64,000 nucleotides of DNA, from assembly GCF_900277125.1 (NCBI RefSeq), contig NZ_OPYN01000167.1, positions 1 to 64,000 of the forward strand. Reading direction: 5' to 3'. Within the stretch, counting starts at the first letter, position 1; each line of letters starts with the position of its first letter. A model generated the notes under the pieces. It did no database searches and was not told the origin of the DNA. It worked only from the letters and a program-made list of their open reading frames with translations. The position numbers and the translations under genes were made by a program. This DNA is from Pseudomonas inefficax (GTDB lineage Bacteria; Pseudomonadota; Gammaproteobacteria; Pseudomonadales; Pseudomonadaceae). Shown in pieces: positions 22,972-31,900 of the stretch.

Positions 22972-23409
22972 TTATTCCTTCGACGGGATGAGGGCCTGCA
23001 GATCTGGCTTGTTGAGGGTGGGGTCGAAGGTGATCCCCAGGGCAGTCAGCCAGGCCTTCAGCTGAGGGACCTTCATCTTGTGAGGGTCGGTCTCGTCGTC
23101 GCCGCCCTCGTCCTCGAGCGCTTTGTCGATCTCCGCCTGACTACTGACCGAGGCATAGCCGTTCGGCGGGTAAGCCGACGCCTTGTAGCCCTCCGCCATC
23201 CATTGAGCGACGGTGGGGCCGTCCAAGCGCAGCCCTTCTTCGATCTCGCTGACGCTGATGCCCTGGCGCTGGTACGCCTCGCCGATGTGCGGAGCATCGC
23301 CCTGAACGGACACCGAGGTAGCGCCATCGATCACGCCAAAGAACTGGTCCAGGCGGCGGTAACAGGTGCCACGCTCGGTGCCCGGGGTGTTGGTGTAGAT
23401 GACTTTCAT
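22972..23409 (-). CDS. Hypothetical head protein, 145 aa
   Basis: The protein lies between the major capsid and connector genes. It starts MKVIYTNTPGTERGTCYRRL and ends in a small SAP/HeH-like helix-extension-helix (MKVPQLKAWLTALGI, then NKPDLQALI), a fold often found on phage head proteins that may touch nucleic acid. The centre is acidic (EDEGGDDETDP). The virion role is inferred. Confidence 0.6.
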   Translation of the reverse strand: MKVIYTNTPGTERGTCYRRLDQFFGVIDGATSVSVQGDAPHIGEAYQRQGISVSEIEEGLRLDGPTVAQWMAEGYKASAYPPNGYASVSSQAEIDKALEDEGGDDETDPHKMKVPQLKAWLTALGITFDPTLNKPDLQALIPSKE

Positions 23410-23456
23410 GCTGATCTCCTGCGCAGGGCGCCAGGCCGGCGCCCCGCATCATGGGG

Positions 23457-24434
23457 TCAAGGGGTGGCGGTGCCGCTGATGACCGCGGCGAACGGAACCT
23501 GCTTGCGGTCGAAGACGCGCTTCCAGTTCGCTGCTGCGGCGTACTGGACCGCGGTCGGGCTGAGGTTGCGGTTCTCGCTGCCCTGCCAGCTGAAGCCGGC
23601 CGGTTGTAGGATGAAGGTCTTGCGCTCCCACAGAACCTCGGCGCCGCCACCGTTGCCGCCGCCTGGTTTGCGCTCCAGCTCGACGGGCTTGGTCGGATCG
23701 CCTTCGCCGTAGCCGAAAGCACCCTGGCCGAAGAACAGCGACAGGTACTGGCCCGGCGCGTAAGTCAGGGCGTCGTCCATGAATACCGGTTTGCCCAGGT
23801 AGGTCGCCAGGATGATCTTGCCCTGCGAGTCGCGCAGATACTCGATCATGTCCTGCTTCACCATCTGGTTCATGACGACCGAGTGCACGCCGATGGCGGC
23901 GAACATGTCGGCGGCGTCGCCGGCGGTGAAAGCGGCATCCTGGAAGGCATTAGCGCTGATCGAGGCGCCCGAGTCCTTGACCATGTCGCCACCGTTCTGG
24001 GCGATGTTGGCCGCGATGATGCCGCGGCCGGCGCCCATCAAATAGCGCTGCCACTGGCGGGTCCAGTAAGTGCCGAAGCGGTTGCGGATGTGCTGCATCG
24101 GCTCGGAGTTGGCCAGCTCGGCAGCCAGGTCGGAGACGCCGTAGCCTTTGTTGAGGTACAGGGTCCGGGCACGCATGCTGCCCTGCTCGGCCTTGCCAAG
24201 CTCGCCCTGGTCGTCAGGGTCATCGTTGGAAATGTTCGGCGCTTCTTCGGCGTCGAGATCCTGCCAGTAGCTGATCTCGGAAGTGCCCTGGCCGTTCTTG
24301 GCAATGTCGTCCAGGGTGGCAGAGCGGGTGATGATGCCCGATTCGAAGACGGCGGTCTTCTCGGGGGAGTTCACCGGCTCCAAGGTGCCGTAGTAGTCGG
24401 AAACGAAGATGTCCGACAGTTGGGTAGATGCCAT
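23457..24434 (-). CDS. Major capsid protein
   Basis: The 325-residue protein follows the scaffold gene and precedes the connectors, in the major capsid position. MASTQLSDIFVSDYYGTLEP and GIGVHSVVMNQ-like segments (AAIGVHSVVMNQMVKQDMIE) fit coat proteins with an HK97 fold in phages that use a separate scaffold. No protease gene is found upstream, so the capsid is probably assembled without cleavage of an N-terminal delta domain. Confidence 0.85.
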   Translation of the reverse strand: MASTQLSDIFVSDYYGTLEPVNSPEKTAVFESGIITRSATLDDIAKNGQGTSEISYWQDLDAEEAPNISNDDPDDQGELGKAEQGSMRARTLYLNKGYGVSDLAAELANSEPMQHIRNRFGTYWTRQWQRYLMGAGRGIIAANIAQNGGDMVKDSGASISANAFQDAAFTAGDAADMFAAIGVHSVVMNQMVKQDMIEYLRDSQGKIILATYLGKPVFMDDALTYAPGQYLSLFFGQGAFGYGEGDPTKPVELERKPGGGNGGGAEVLWERKTFILQPAGFSWQGSENRNLSPTAVQYAAAANWKRVFDRKQVPFAAVISGTATP

Positions 24435-24437
24435 GGG

Positions 24438-25211
24438 TTAGGTCCCTCGGGTGGCTTGGAGTTTTTTGAATGCGTCGGGGTTGTCACGAGCCATCGCAGC
24501 GCGCTCGGTCTCGGTGTACTCGCCCCATTTCTTCGTGGCCTTGCCACCGTTGTCGCCGGTCTGCCCGGCACCCTGAGCCCTTGGCCACAGGTGGGTAGCG
24601 GTCTCGCGCAGCGATTCCGCCCATTCGAGGGGAGACAGCGGGGTCTTGCCGTCCTTCCCGTACACGACTTCGCCGGCACGGTCGGTTGCGACAGGCTCGC
24701 CGTCTTCGCTCAGCTTGAAGGTGCCGCGGGCGCGAAGGATGATGTCCTCGGCAGCCTCGGGCAGCGCACCGGCCTTGATGGCGGCAGCGCGGATGGAATC
24801 AGCCAGCACCTTGTCGCTGTACTTGGCGGCGAAGGCTTCGGCCTTGTCCGCACGCTCGTTGGCTGCCTTGACCTGCTTGTCCAGGTCGGTGCGCAGGCGC
24901 TCGGTGCGGCGGCTGATGACCTCGTCCAGCTTGCCCTCGGCGATCAGCTTGGTCTCTTCATCTTGGCCGGCCTTTGCCAGCAGGCCCTTGACCGCTTCGA
25001 TATCCAGACCGTCGAACTGGCCTTTCAGCTTGTCCAGTTCAGCCTTGATGGTCTTGTTGGAGCCGATCAGCTCAGTGTTTTTGGACTTGAGTCCAGAAAC
25101 CTCCCTGTCCACATATTCCTGCACCTTGCCGCCCAGCGCCTCCTTGAGGGCTGCGGCTTGAGCATCGTCGAGGGTGAGGCCGTGGGCGGCCGGATCGAAG
25201 TCGAAAGGCAT
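24438..25211 (-). CDS. Capsid scaffold protein
   Basis: The 257-residue protein is mostly predicted coiled coil and very rich in Lys, Glu, Asp and Ala (about residues 18-160), with a flexible Gly-containing stretch (GAGQTGDNGGKATKKW) before a short C-terminal helix (WGEYTETERAAMARDN), as in phage scaffolds that bind the coat through their C-terminus. It directly precedes the coat gene. It should direct assembly of the prohead and leave on maturation. Confidence 0.8.
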   Translation of the reverse strand: MPFDFDPAAHGLTLDDAQAAALKEALGGKVQEYVDREVSGLKSKNTELIGSNKTIKAELDKLKGQFDGLDIEAVKGLLAKAGQDEETKLIAEGKLDEVISRRTERLRTDLDKQVKAANERADKAEAFAAKYSDKVLADSIRAAAIKAGALPEAAEDIILRARGTFKLSEDGEPVATDRAGEVVYGKDGKTPLSPLEWAESLRETATHLWPRAQGAGQTGDNGGKATKKWGEYTETERAAMARDNPDAFKKLQATRGT

Positions 25212-25318
25212 GTAATTATCCCCTTGGGATTAGTTGACCCGCTTAGCGAGATGGGAAAAATGGTGCTCCTCCCTCAAACCGGGGGAAGCAAGCTTTGGAT
25301 TGAGAAGGAACGAGACAA

Positions 25319-25858
25319 ATGCGTCGGAGACTTAGAACCCGCCTACCCGAACCTGAAAAACACAAAAGCCGCGCGGGCGAAGCAATCTTTGCTGCTGTTC
25401 TCGCGGCATTCGTGGCTTTGGTCGGCACGGGCCTAACCTGGTACTCAAGTGATAGATCGCTCAGGCAGGCGTTGATCCAGTCGTGCGTAAAACGCATTGA
25501 CGAGCAGGAGGCCAAACTTCGCGAAAAAGCAGGGAGGTTCCTTGCTCGCAAGGCGGAGTGGTACAGCAAGACTATTAATCCAGAGATGAATTACGATGAG
25601 TACTATCGAGCAGGCGAACAAGCTATCGCCGCCGCGCAAGATCTGTCAGTGAACGCCCCATTGCGTCTTGGGCTCGCTGCAGTGATGGCAGCTGATTCGA
25701 TTCGCATGGTCATGTCAGCCAAATCAGAGGAGGAACGGCTGGCAGTGAACAATGAGATAAGCAAAGAGGCTTATGACTGGCCAAGCTTTTTCTTTAGAGA
25801 AATCGATAACTACCGGCTGGATCGCATCAAGTGCCAGACAGATCCCGATGAGTACTAG
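25319..25858 (+). CDS. Membrane-anchored moron, 179 aa
   Basis: This gene runs against the late operon between the MuF-like and scaffold genes. The product has a basic N-terminus, one membrane segment (about residues 22-42, AIFAAVLAAFVALVGTGLTW) and a charged helical domain of about 135 residues. Its 3' end overlaps the convergent MuF-like gene by 4 bases. The sequence is less GC-rich than its neighbours, as expected of a late-acquired moron. A role in excluding other phages at the membrane is possible but not shown. Confidence 0.65.
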   Translation: MRRRLRTRLPEPEKHKSRAGEAIFAAVLAAFVALVGTGLTWYSSDRSLRQALIQSCVKRIDEQEAKLREKAGRFLARKAEWYSKTINPEMNYDEYYRAGEQAIAAAQDLSVNAPLRLGLAAVMAADSIRMVMSAKSEEERLAVNNEISKEAYDWPSFFFREIDNYRLDRIKCQTDPDEY

Positions 25859-26946
25859 AGTCCTGCCTCGGAGAAGGCTAAGGGCTCTACCGCCTTCAGT
25901 TGATCCAACGTCAAAGGCTTGAAGTTCTTATCCAACTGCAACGTGGCAAAGCGCTCAGCAGTCAGGCCGCCATCACGGAACAGCTTGCCGCGCACCGGTC
26001 CCAGCGCGGCGTCCTGGAACGCCGCTGGCTGCGTTTTGAGCCACTGGTAGTAGCTGAGGCTTGCCGAGACCTGCCCGCCGCCATCCGCGCCCACTGCTGC
26101 CCTTGTGGCACCCTCCCCGAACAGCGCCGACAACCTGGTAATCGGCGTGATGGTGGTTCGGCAGTGGATGTGAAACGGCGGCACAGGCCCCTTGCCTATC
26201 TCGTACTCGCGGCCATCCAGGCTCCGGCACTGCACGCTGGTCTTCCGGTCCAGAGTGGCGACGATGCGATAGCCCGGCACCACCTCGGCGTTCGCCTTGA
26301 GGGTTTCCATACGCGCCGTGGTGGCGACATGCTGGACTGCGGTCTGGACGACCGCCCGGGCGCTCCGGTTCGTGACTGCCAGCACGCCGTCCGTGAAGTT
26401 CTGCGCTGCGGTGCCCCGCACGGCCTGGGTGATTTCGGCGTTGCTCTGGCCTTGCACGACCCCCATCCGGATGGCATTGGTTACCCTGTCCGCTTCAGTA
26501 CGTGTCCACCCACTCAGGAAGGGCTTGAGCAGCTTGCCGCCATCCACACCGGCCACCTGCAGGGGCTGCGTGTTGATCGCTGCCCGGATCAGGGAGTCCG
26601 CTGGCATGACCGCATCGATCAGCAGAGCCTTGGCCAGGCTGCGCCCCTCGAATGCAGCCTCGTACTGCGCAATATCCACCAGGTCGGACTGCATCCGGTC
26701 GCTGAAGGCCTTGTAGATTTCCAGCAACTCGCCGCCCACCCGGCCAAGAAACTCCTCAAGCCGGCTGCGGCTGTAGGTGGTCAGTTCCTTGCGGGTGAGT
26801 TGGTCGCGGACATGGGCGTCAGCGCGACGCAGATAGGTCTCAAACTTCTTAACCTCGCCAGCCTTGAGCCGCTCAAGCAGCACCGAGTGGCGGCTGACCT
26901 GCTCCAGCAGCTTCTCGTCCGCTGTTTGCTGCGGTTTCGTCGCCAT
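25855..26946 (-). CDS. Minor head protein (MuF / SPP1 gp7-like)
   Basis: The 363-residue protein has the C-terminal MuF-type fold: RSARAVVQTAVQHVATTARM, followed by YRIVATLDRKTSVQCRSLDG and PPFHIHCRTT, with the Cys and His pair expected of the family. It binds the portal and may be ejected with the DNA. The start at 26946 overlaps the portal gene by 74 bases; a later start would shorten this, but none has better spacing. The opposite-strand moron at 25319 abuts its end. Confidence 0.88.
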   Translation of the reverse strand: MATKPQQTADEKLLEQVSRHSVLLERLKAGEVKKFETYLRRADAHVRDQLTRKELTTYSRSRLEEFLGRVGGELLEIYKAFSDRMQSDLVDIAQYEAAFEGRSLAKALLIDAVMPADSLIRAAINTQPLQVAGVDGGKLLKPFLSGWTRTEADRVTNAIRMGVVQGQSNAEITQAVRGTAAQNFTDGVLAVTNRSARAVVQTAVQHVATTARMETLKANAEVVPGYRIVATLDRKTSVQCRSLDGREYEIGKGPVPPFHIHCRTTITPITRLSALFGEGATRAAVGADGGGQVSASLSYYQWLKTQPAAFQDAALGPVRGKLFRDGGLTAERFATLQLDKNFKPLTLDQLKAVEPLAFSEAGL

Positions 26947-28324
26947 CTTCTTTATCCAAGTTCACGCCGCCAGTGCCGTGATCGTCGCCGATCAGTTCGG
27001 CCTCTTCGTCGTAGGGGTGCTCGGGAAGCTTTCCAGTGGTCAGATACTGCCAGTAGGTCTCGGCGCTGATGGTGCCGGCCATGACGCTCTTCTGCAGCTC
27101 GGCCAATACTTGGGCATCTACTACCGGCATCACAAACTCCGGCTTGACCTTGAACGCGACTTCGTCCGGGTTGTAGCCCGTCCACTCAGCTGCGTATCGC
27201 AGGGCCTGCTCGATGCCGGCCGCGGCGGTAATGACAATACTATGTAGCGTGGCGTGCTGGTCATTCTGGCGTGTCTTGCGGGCCTCGCCCGACTCCGTAC
27301 CGGAAACGTCCATGACCTTGGCGCCAGCCTCAAGGGCCGCGTTCTTCTGGTCTTCCATCGCGGTGCGGACGGCCTGGATGCCGGCACCCTGGAACTCGAG
27401 GTAGCCGCACGATCCGCTTGGGCCAAGGTCCCAGGCCGCCGATGGGCCGGTGACGCTGAGTTCCACGCTCTCGTCCAGACCAGATACCCACGGCTGCGGG
27501 TGACTGGTCTGGTGCAGCGCGGTGAAGTAGTCAGCACTCAGCTGGTACGACTTCAGCGCGGCCCGGGCCATGGTCAGCAGAGGGATTTCGTCCACATCGG
27601 GCGAGTTGTCGGTGGAGCCGCAGTAGATGACGGGGATGTAGCCCAGGCCGCGCACCAGGTTGTTGCTGCCGTCGACGGTGCCCAGAGGGCGGTCGTCCTC
27701 AATCAGCTCGCCGGCCTCGTTACGCACACCGGTGCGACAGACTGAGCCATCTATGTAGAACTCGCGGTAGACCGTCTCGTATTCGTGGCTGTAGCGATCC
27801 TGCTCCTTGCGCCTGAACTCGCGGAACACCGACAGCACCAGGTCCTGGCGACCACCTTGGTCGGCGGTGTCCCAGTTGATGGCGTTGCGAACCGCATAAG
27901 TGGCGAAGTATGGCTGGCCCGCGTCATCAATGTTGACCACCAGCGGCACCCGGCCGTGGGAAATAGCCTGGCGCACGATCCGCAGGAACAGCTGGCTAAG
28001 GCCGAAGCCATCGGCCGTAGCGTTGTCCTCCAGCCTCTTCAGGCCCGCAGGCAGCTTCACCTCGGGTATCAATCGCGAGACCAGGCCCATCATTGAGCGC
28101 AGCGAATCCCGCACCCAGTGTTCGTATTGGGCCCGGGCGGTGTAGTTCTGGTACAGGTAGGCATTGCCGGCGCCATCCAACTTCTCGGCCTCGGTCATGC
28201 CGCTGGGCTTTGGCAGGTTGCGCGGACTGCGCTTGATAGCGCCCTCGCCCTCCAGGGCGTCATCCATCATCCGCCACTCTTCGATGTGAGCGTCGTAGTC
28301 TGGGTTGGTGGATTGAACAGGCAT
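26873..28324 (-). CDS. Portal protein (DUF4055-like)
   Basis: The 483-residue portal should form the dodecameric ring at the vertex through which DNA enters and leaves. It follows the large terminase (TAATG overlap) and precedes the MuF-like gene, the standard order. The sequence resembles the DUF4055 portal group: an N-terminal HIEEWRMMDDALEGEGAIK, a middle NSPDVDEIPLLTMARAAL, then YFTALHQTSHPQPWVSGL, and a C-terminal clip/wing with many acidic residues. Confidence 0.88.
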   Translation of the reverse strand: MPVQSTNPDYDAHIEEWRMMDDALEGEGAIKRSPRNLPKPSGMTEAEKLDGAGNAYLYQNYTARAQYEHWVRDSLRSMMGLVSRLIPEVKLPAGLKRLEDNATADGFGLSQLFLRIVRQAISHGRVPLVVNIDDAGQPYFATYAVRNAINWDTADQGGRQDLVLSVFREFRRKEQDRYSHEYETVYREFYIDGSVCRTGVRNEAGELIEDDRPLGTVDGSNNLVRGLGYIPVIYCGSTDNSPDVDEIPLLTMARAALKSYQLSADYFTALHQTSHPQPWVSGLDESVELSVTGPSAAWDLGPSGSCGYLEFQGAGIQAVRTAMEDQKNAALEAGAKVMDVSGTESGEARKTRQNDQHATLHSIVITAAAGIEQALRYAAEWTGYNPDEVAFKVKPEFVMPVVDAQVLAELQKSVMAGTISAETYWQYLTTGKLPEHPYDEEAELIGDDHGTGGVNLDKEDGDETAANSGREAAGAGQPPLGAA

Positions 28325-29652
28325 TACGCCAAACCTCCGATGCGGCGGGTGCCGGCGGACTGAGTCTTGATCGGGAACCGCTTGGCGATGAAGTATCCGG
28401 CGGCGTCGTTCATGTGGTCGTGCCCTTTCTTGGGGTCCTTGTCCGGTTCACCCTTATCGGTGTAGGTCTGCCGCTCCAAGCACTGGGTAAGCTGCGGGCA
28501 TTGGTCGATGTTGACCTTCAGGCGCCGCTCACCGTAGGTGTTGAGGAACATGGCGTTGACCGCGTTGATGCGATCCTTCACGCCGGGGTTCTGTGAGTCG
28601 ACCACCACGGTGAAGCCGGCCTTCTTGAGCAGGGACAGGTCCGATTCGCTAGCGTTCTTGCTACTGGTGTTCTGGCCACTAGCGTCTGGGTACACGGAGA
28701 CGCTGTGGCCAGAGAAGCGAACCTTGATCTTCTCGATCATCTCGGGCGTATCCCGCACCGAGTGGAACTCATCCAGCGCCAGCGGCAGGCCGTCCCGGAC
28801 CACGTACACGACCGCGGCCATCTTCATGACGTTGAAGTCCATGCCGATGTGCACGGCCTCGCCCGGCCTGATGCGCTCACTGGTGCGACACTCGGCCCGG
28901 TCGAAGGTGTAGTACACGACTCCGGCGTAGTTCTCGAAGCCGGCCTCGTATTCCTGACGGAACGTGCGCGGGTCCATCTTGCGGCGGGCAGCGTCCAGTT
29001 CATCGGCCGGGACGTTGCCGCCCTGCAGCGAGGTGTACTGCCAGCTCTTGTGATCCGGCTCGCCGCCCGGCTGTCCGTCGCGGTAGGTGTCGTAGCAGTG
29101 GTTGAAGCCCTTCGGGGTCCCGATCCGCAGCGCGTGCCCGCCCTTTCTCGACTCGCCGGTCTGAGGAATCGTGTACTGGCAAGTCGAGAGCATTGGCCTG
29201 AGCACTTCTTCCCAGGCTGCCCACGGGCAGTCCGCCCATTCGTCCACCAGGACGAAGAACAGGCCGGAGCCCCGCAAGTTGTCGTAATTGTCCAGGCCGA
29301 CCACACGCATGATGTGGCCGGACTTCAGGGTGATCGAGCACTCGGTCTCGTTCGGTCGAGCTGCGCGCCAGGCTTCTGGGATGGCCTGCTTCAGGCGGCG
29401 CCAGAAGACCCGCTTGGCCTGCTTGAACGTCGGCGCGCCATACCAGATCTCGTCCTCGACGCTCACGCCCCACTCCGCAGCCAATCGGGCCGCGCGGCGC
29501 ATCTCTGCCTTGCCGAGGAAGGTCTTGCCGAATCGACGCCCGCACACCGCATCACGGAAGCGTGCCTCAGGCTGAAAGCCCCAAACGTAGATGTTCGCCT
29601 GCTTCGGCGTCAGCTTCACCGGCGGGTCATAGGTACGGGGTAGTCGGGACAC
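28324..29652 (-). CDS. terL: Terminase large subunit
   Basis: The 442-residue packaging motor has the Walker A GRRFGKTF (residues 38-45), the Walker B LVDEWAD and nuclease-domain Asp residues in GMDFNVMKMA, YPDASG and HDHMNDAAGY. I choose a GTG at 29652 (VSRLPRTYDPP) because GGAG precedes it at acceptable distance; a TTG at 29682 has no ribosome binding site. With this start the gene overlaps the small subunit by 26 bases. Confidence 0.93.
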   Translation of the reverse strand: MSRLPRTYDPPVKLTPKQANIYVWGFQPEARFRDAVCGRRFGKTFLGKAEMRRAARLAAEWGVSVEDEIWYGAPTFKQAKRVFWRRLKQAIPEAWRAARPNETECSITLKSGHIMRVVGLDNYDNLRGSGLFFVLVDEWADCPWAAWEEVLRPMLSTCQYTIPQTGESRKGGHALRIGTPKGFNHCYDTYRDGQPGGEPDHKSWQYTSLQGGNVPADELDAARRKMDPRTFRQEYEAGFENYAGVVYYTFDRAECRTSERIRPGEAVHIGMDFNVMKMAAVVYVVRDGLPLALDEFHSVRDTPEMIEKIKVRFSGHSVSVYPDASGQNTSSKNASESDLSLLKKAGFTVVVDSQNPGVKDRINAVNAMFLNTYGERRLKVNIDQCPQLTQCLERQTYTDKGEPDKDPKKGHDHMNDAAGYFIAKRFPIKTQSAGTRRIGGLA

Positions 29653-30103
29653 CTTCGTCTGGCTCCAGCTTGTACTCAGCAACTGCGTGCTGCTGGTCCG
29701 CCTGGGAGCCCAGGGGCTTGTCGGGTTCGATCTTGCGGTTGACGTACATATCGCCGCATTCCTTGGCCGCCTGCTCGTACAGTTGGGCCGTCAGGGTCAG
29801 GTTCCGCATCCCTTCGGCTTTGTCAGCCATCCGATTGAGGCCGCGCAAACGGTAGGCCTTGTTGGCGATGGGAATCTCAGTAATGTCTTCGCGGAAACGC
29901 TTGCGAGTGTCTTCGAACAGCTGCTTCCACTTGGCGGCCAACCCCTTCCCAGAGACCTTCGTGGGGTCGTGCGACTCGATCTGCTGCCGGGTGATGGTCA
30001 AGCCGAATTCCTTTTGGACCGACTCGGCCACCTGGGAAGGCGTATCGAAGCAGGCCAAGGCCTGAATTACGAAAACCTTCACCTCACTTGATAGGGCTGC
30101 CAT
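29627..30103 (-). CDS. terS: Terminase small subunit (DUF2280-like)
   Basis: The 158-residue protein has the N-terminal helical DNA-binding region MAALSSEVKVFVIQALACFD, with SQVAESVQKEFGLTI..RQQIESHDP, typical of the DUF2280 family found at this place in Pseudomonas phages, then a central helical oligomerisation part. It recognises the packaging start site and is the first gene of the packaging module. Confidence 0.87.
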   Translation of the reverse strand: MAALSSEVKVFVIQALACFDTPSQVAESVQKEFGLTITRQQIESHDPTKVSGKGLAAKWKQLFEDTRKRFREDITEIPIANKAYRLRGLNRMADKAEGMRNLTLTAQLYEQAAKECGDMYVNRKIEPDKPLGSQADQQHAVAEYKLEPDEGVPTTPYL

Positions 30104-30134
30104 AGGCGTTCATCCGTCCAAACCTGTCCAAAAA

Positions 30135-30743
30135 TCAGGCCGACTTCAGTAGACAGGTTCCGCAGGCCCTCGAAATGTTGATCTTGGCCACCTCTGGCGG
30201 CCGGCTTGCAGCATCGATCAGCTGCTGTACGTCGTCGCTGGCACCGTAGCGCCTCACCACCCCGACGAACTCTTCGACGTCGTGGCCACGCAGGTAGAGC
30301 TTGGGCATCCCGTCCTGGGTGAACTTGGGTGCGCCGAACTCATCGGTCGTCTGGGCGATGTGGTACAGCTCGTGCTCGACCAGGGCGCAGAACTCAGCAT
30401 CGGTGCACTGGGAGCAGTAGTCGGCGGCCAGGGTGATGAGGTAGTCCGGCTCCTCGCCGAACCACTCCCGCATCTGCTGCTCTTGCCGGGCCTTCTGCCA
30501 TCCGCCAGCGCGGAACATCAGCTGCTCGGCCTGGCCAAGGACGACCCGCCCTTGCTTGGCGAACCCGCTGGACGCCCATAGCACGCCAATGTTGGCGTCC
30601 ATCAGGTGAGCATGGTCTGGGTTATGGATGCTACCGGTGTCTGCAAGGATCTCGCTCTGCACCCAATCCCACACACCGGTAGCCGGGCGTAGTGTGAGCC
30701 ACATGGATTCGATCAGGTCTGCCGGCGGAAGTGGTCTAGCCAA
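30135..30743 (-). CDS. Putative phage metallopeptidase (HELYH zinc motif)
   Basis: The 202-residue protein carries HELYHIAQ, matching the HExxH zinc site of metallopeptidases, with a further Glu/His downstream and two CxxC pairs (YCSQC near the motif, CGTC at the C-terminus). Similar putative metallopeptidases precede the terminase in many Pseudomonas phages. I choose a TTG at 30743 because GGAGG lies 9 bases upstream. Its substrate is unknown. Confidence 0.72.
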   Translation of the reverse strand: MARPLPPADLIESMWLTLRPATGVWDWVQSEILADTGSIHNPDHAHLMDANIGVLWASSGFAKQGRVVLGQAEQLMFRAGGWQKARQEQQMREWFGEEPDYLITLAADYCSQCTDAEFCALVEHELYHIAQTTDEFGAPKFTQDGMPKLYLRGHDVEEFVGVVRRYGASDDVQQLIDAASRPPEVAKINISRACGTCLLKSA

Positions 30744-30830
30744 AGTGCTTAGCCTCCAGCCGCTTGTGGCACCGACTATCAACATGAGGCAATCTTGCAG
30801 AGCACCATTGATCAGATAGGGATTTCACTG

Positions 30831-31073
30831 ATGCCATTTCCACCGAAGGAACGTGCTGCACTATTGGAACTCAAGGGCGTAGGCCCGACGGTCATCGTCA
30901 GACTTGAGCAGATGGGTATCGAATCATTAGCCGAACTGGGCAGAGCCGATGTTACCGACATCTTGGCGCGAGCATCTGCCGCATTGGGATCTACGTGCTG
31001 GAGAAATAGCCCTCAAGCAAGAGCAGCTATTACTGCCGCCGTCGATTTTGCGAAAGGTGCACGAAGCCAATAG
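30831..31073 (+). CDS. Helix-hairpin-helix protein (Cdd1-like), moron
   Basis: The 80-residue protein has a helix-hairpin-helix motif (LLELKGVGPTVIVRLEQMGI) and a second helical half, resembling the small Cdd1/'pathogenicity locus' family. It probably binds DNA without base specificity. It is transcribed against its neighbours, so it is an independent unit. The ATG at 30831 has AGGG upstream and directly precedes the conserved KERAALLELKG. Confidence 0.72.
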   Translation: MPFPPKERAALLELKGVGPTVIVRLEQMGIESLAELGRADVTDILARASAALGSTCWRNSPQARAAITAAVDFAKGARSQ

Positions 31074-31080
31074 CAGATCC

Positions 31081-31272
31081 TCACGTGATCACCATCCTGT
31101 GCGTCTCGGCATGAGCGTGGCCGTGCAGGATGGCAGCGAGCAACCCCTGAGGAAGCCCGGCTTCCTTGGCCGCAACAATCGCTTTCACCAGAGCGGCATC
31201 GAACTCGGCCACCGCATGGACGATATCCATGCTGACAGGAAGCTCATGGCGAATTCGCGTGACGTTGCTCAT
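31081..31272 (-). CDS. Hypothetical protein, 63 aa
   Basis: A small helical protein, MSNVTRIRHELPVSMDIVHA and so on, with a GAGGAC ribosome binding site. It sits between the holin genes and the metallopeptidase in the late orientation. The C-terminal His-rich end (LHGHAHAETHRM) is notable. The family is not recognised. The long frame extension to 31518 is a shadow of the holin-like gene. Confidence 0.6.
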   Translation of the reverse strand: MSNVTRIRHELPVSMDIVHAVAEFDAALVKAIVAAKEAGLPQGLLAAILHGHAHAETHRMVIT

Positions 31273-31319
31273 GGAGTCCTCTCGCGCCACGAAACGGCGC
31301 ATATCGAATTTGTGGAGTC

Positions 31320-31589
31320 CTACCCCGGCTGGAACACATGGCCGCGCCGGGCTACCGCATACAGGACGATCCCCAGCTTGAGGATTACGCCGTACAGGGT
31401 GGGCACGTGGCCGTTCATGGCCAGGACGAACGCACCGAATGCCCCAATGGCCACCAGGTAGAACGCGACGGCCAGCAGTGGCGCATCCATTGGCCTGATC
31501 CGGCGCAGGTAGTCGCACGCGGCGATCACCACCAGCACGCTCAGGAAGGCATTGGCGCCGATCAGGACTGAAATCAGGGTCGAGCTCAT
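31320..31589 (-). CDS. Holin-like / antiholin-like membrane protein, 89 aa
   Basis: A small protein with three predicted membrane segments (about 8-27, 37-58, 63-80). Its start overlaps the stop of the 103-aa membrane protein next to it. Such paired small membrane genes ahead of the terminase are typical holin and antiholin candidates. It may act as the regulator of the other; which is which cannot be told from sequence. Confidence 0.65.
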   Translation of the reverse strand: MSSTLISVLIGANAFLSVLVVIAACDYLRRIRPMDAPLLAVAFYLVAIGAFGAFVLAMNGHVPTLYGVILKLGIVLYAVARRGHVFQPG

Positions 31590-31900
31590 CAGGTAGCTCC
31601 CTTGGCTCCGAACTGACCCACGAGCGACTTCAGCACCGGGATGATGTTCATTGCCAGAAGGCCTATCAGAAAGGCCACGCCGTATTGGGTTTCTCCGCCG
31701 GCTTCAAGCTTGAAGAAACTTATTGCCAACGGGGTGCAGAAAACTGCCGAGGTAAACCCGGTGAAGAAGGCTGCGACCGCCTGGCCCCGGGTGAGGCCCC
31801 GCAGGAAGGTCAGCGAGAGGATCGCTCCTGCGAAGCCGCCAATGATCACGCCGTACTTCACCAGCAGGACGCCGGCAGTCGTGCTTGCTGGTTCGGCCAT
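31589..31900 (-). CDS. Putative holin, 103 aa
   Basis: A small protein with two or three membrane segments (about 11-35, 38-60, 75-95) and a charged C-terminus, fitting phage holins that perforate the inner membrane at a set time. It is the first gene after the probable late promoter region (31901-32023). In this phage the holin candidates are separated from the endolysin and Rz by the whole structural module. Confidence 0.68.
   Translation of the reverse strand: MAEPASTTAGVLLVKYGVIIGGFAGAILSLTFLRGLTRGQAVAAFFTGFTSAVFCTPLAISFFKLEAGGETQYGVAFLIGLLAMNIIPVLKSLVGQFGAKGAT

Noticed and set aside
23883..25436. Plus-strand frame of 517 codons opposite capsid and scaffold
   Set aside because: It runs antisense across two structural genes and has no recognisable domain; only the downstream gene at 25319 on this strand, in another frame, is supported.
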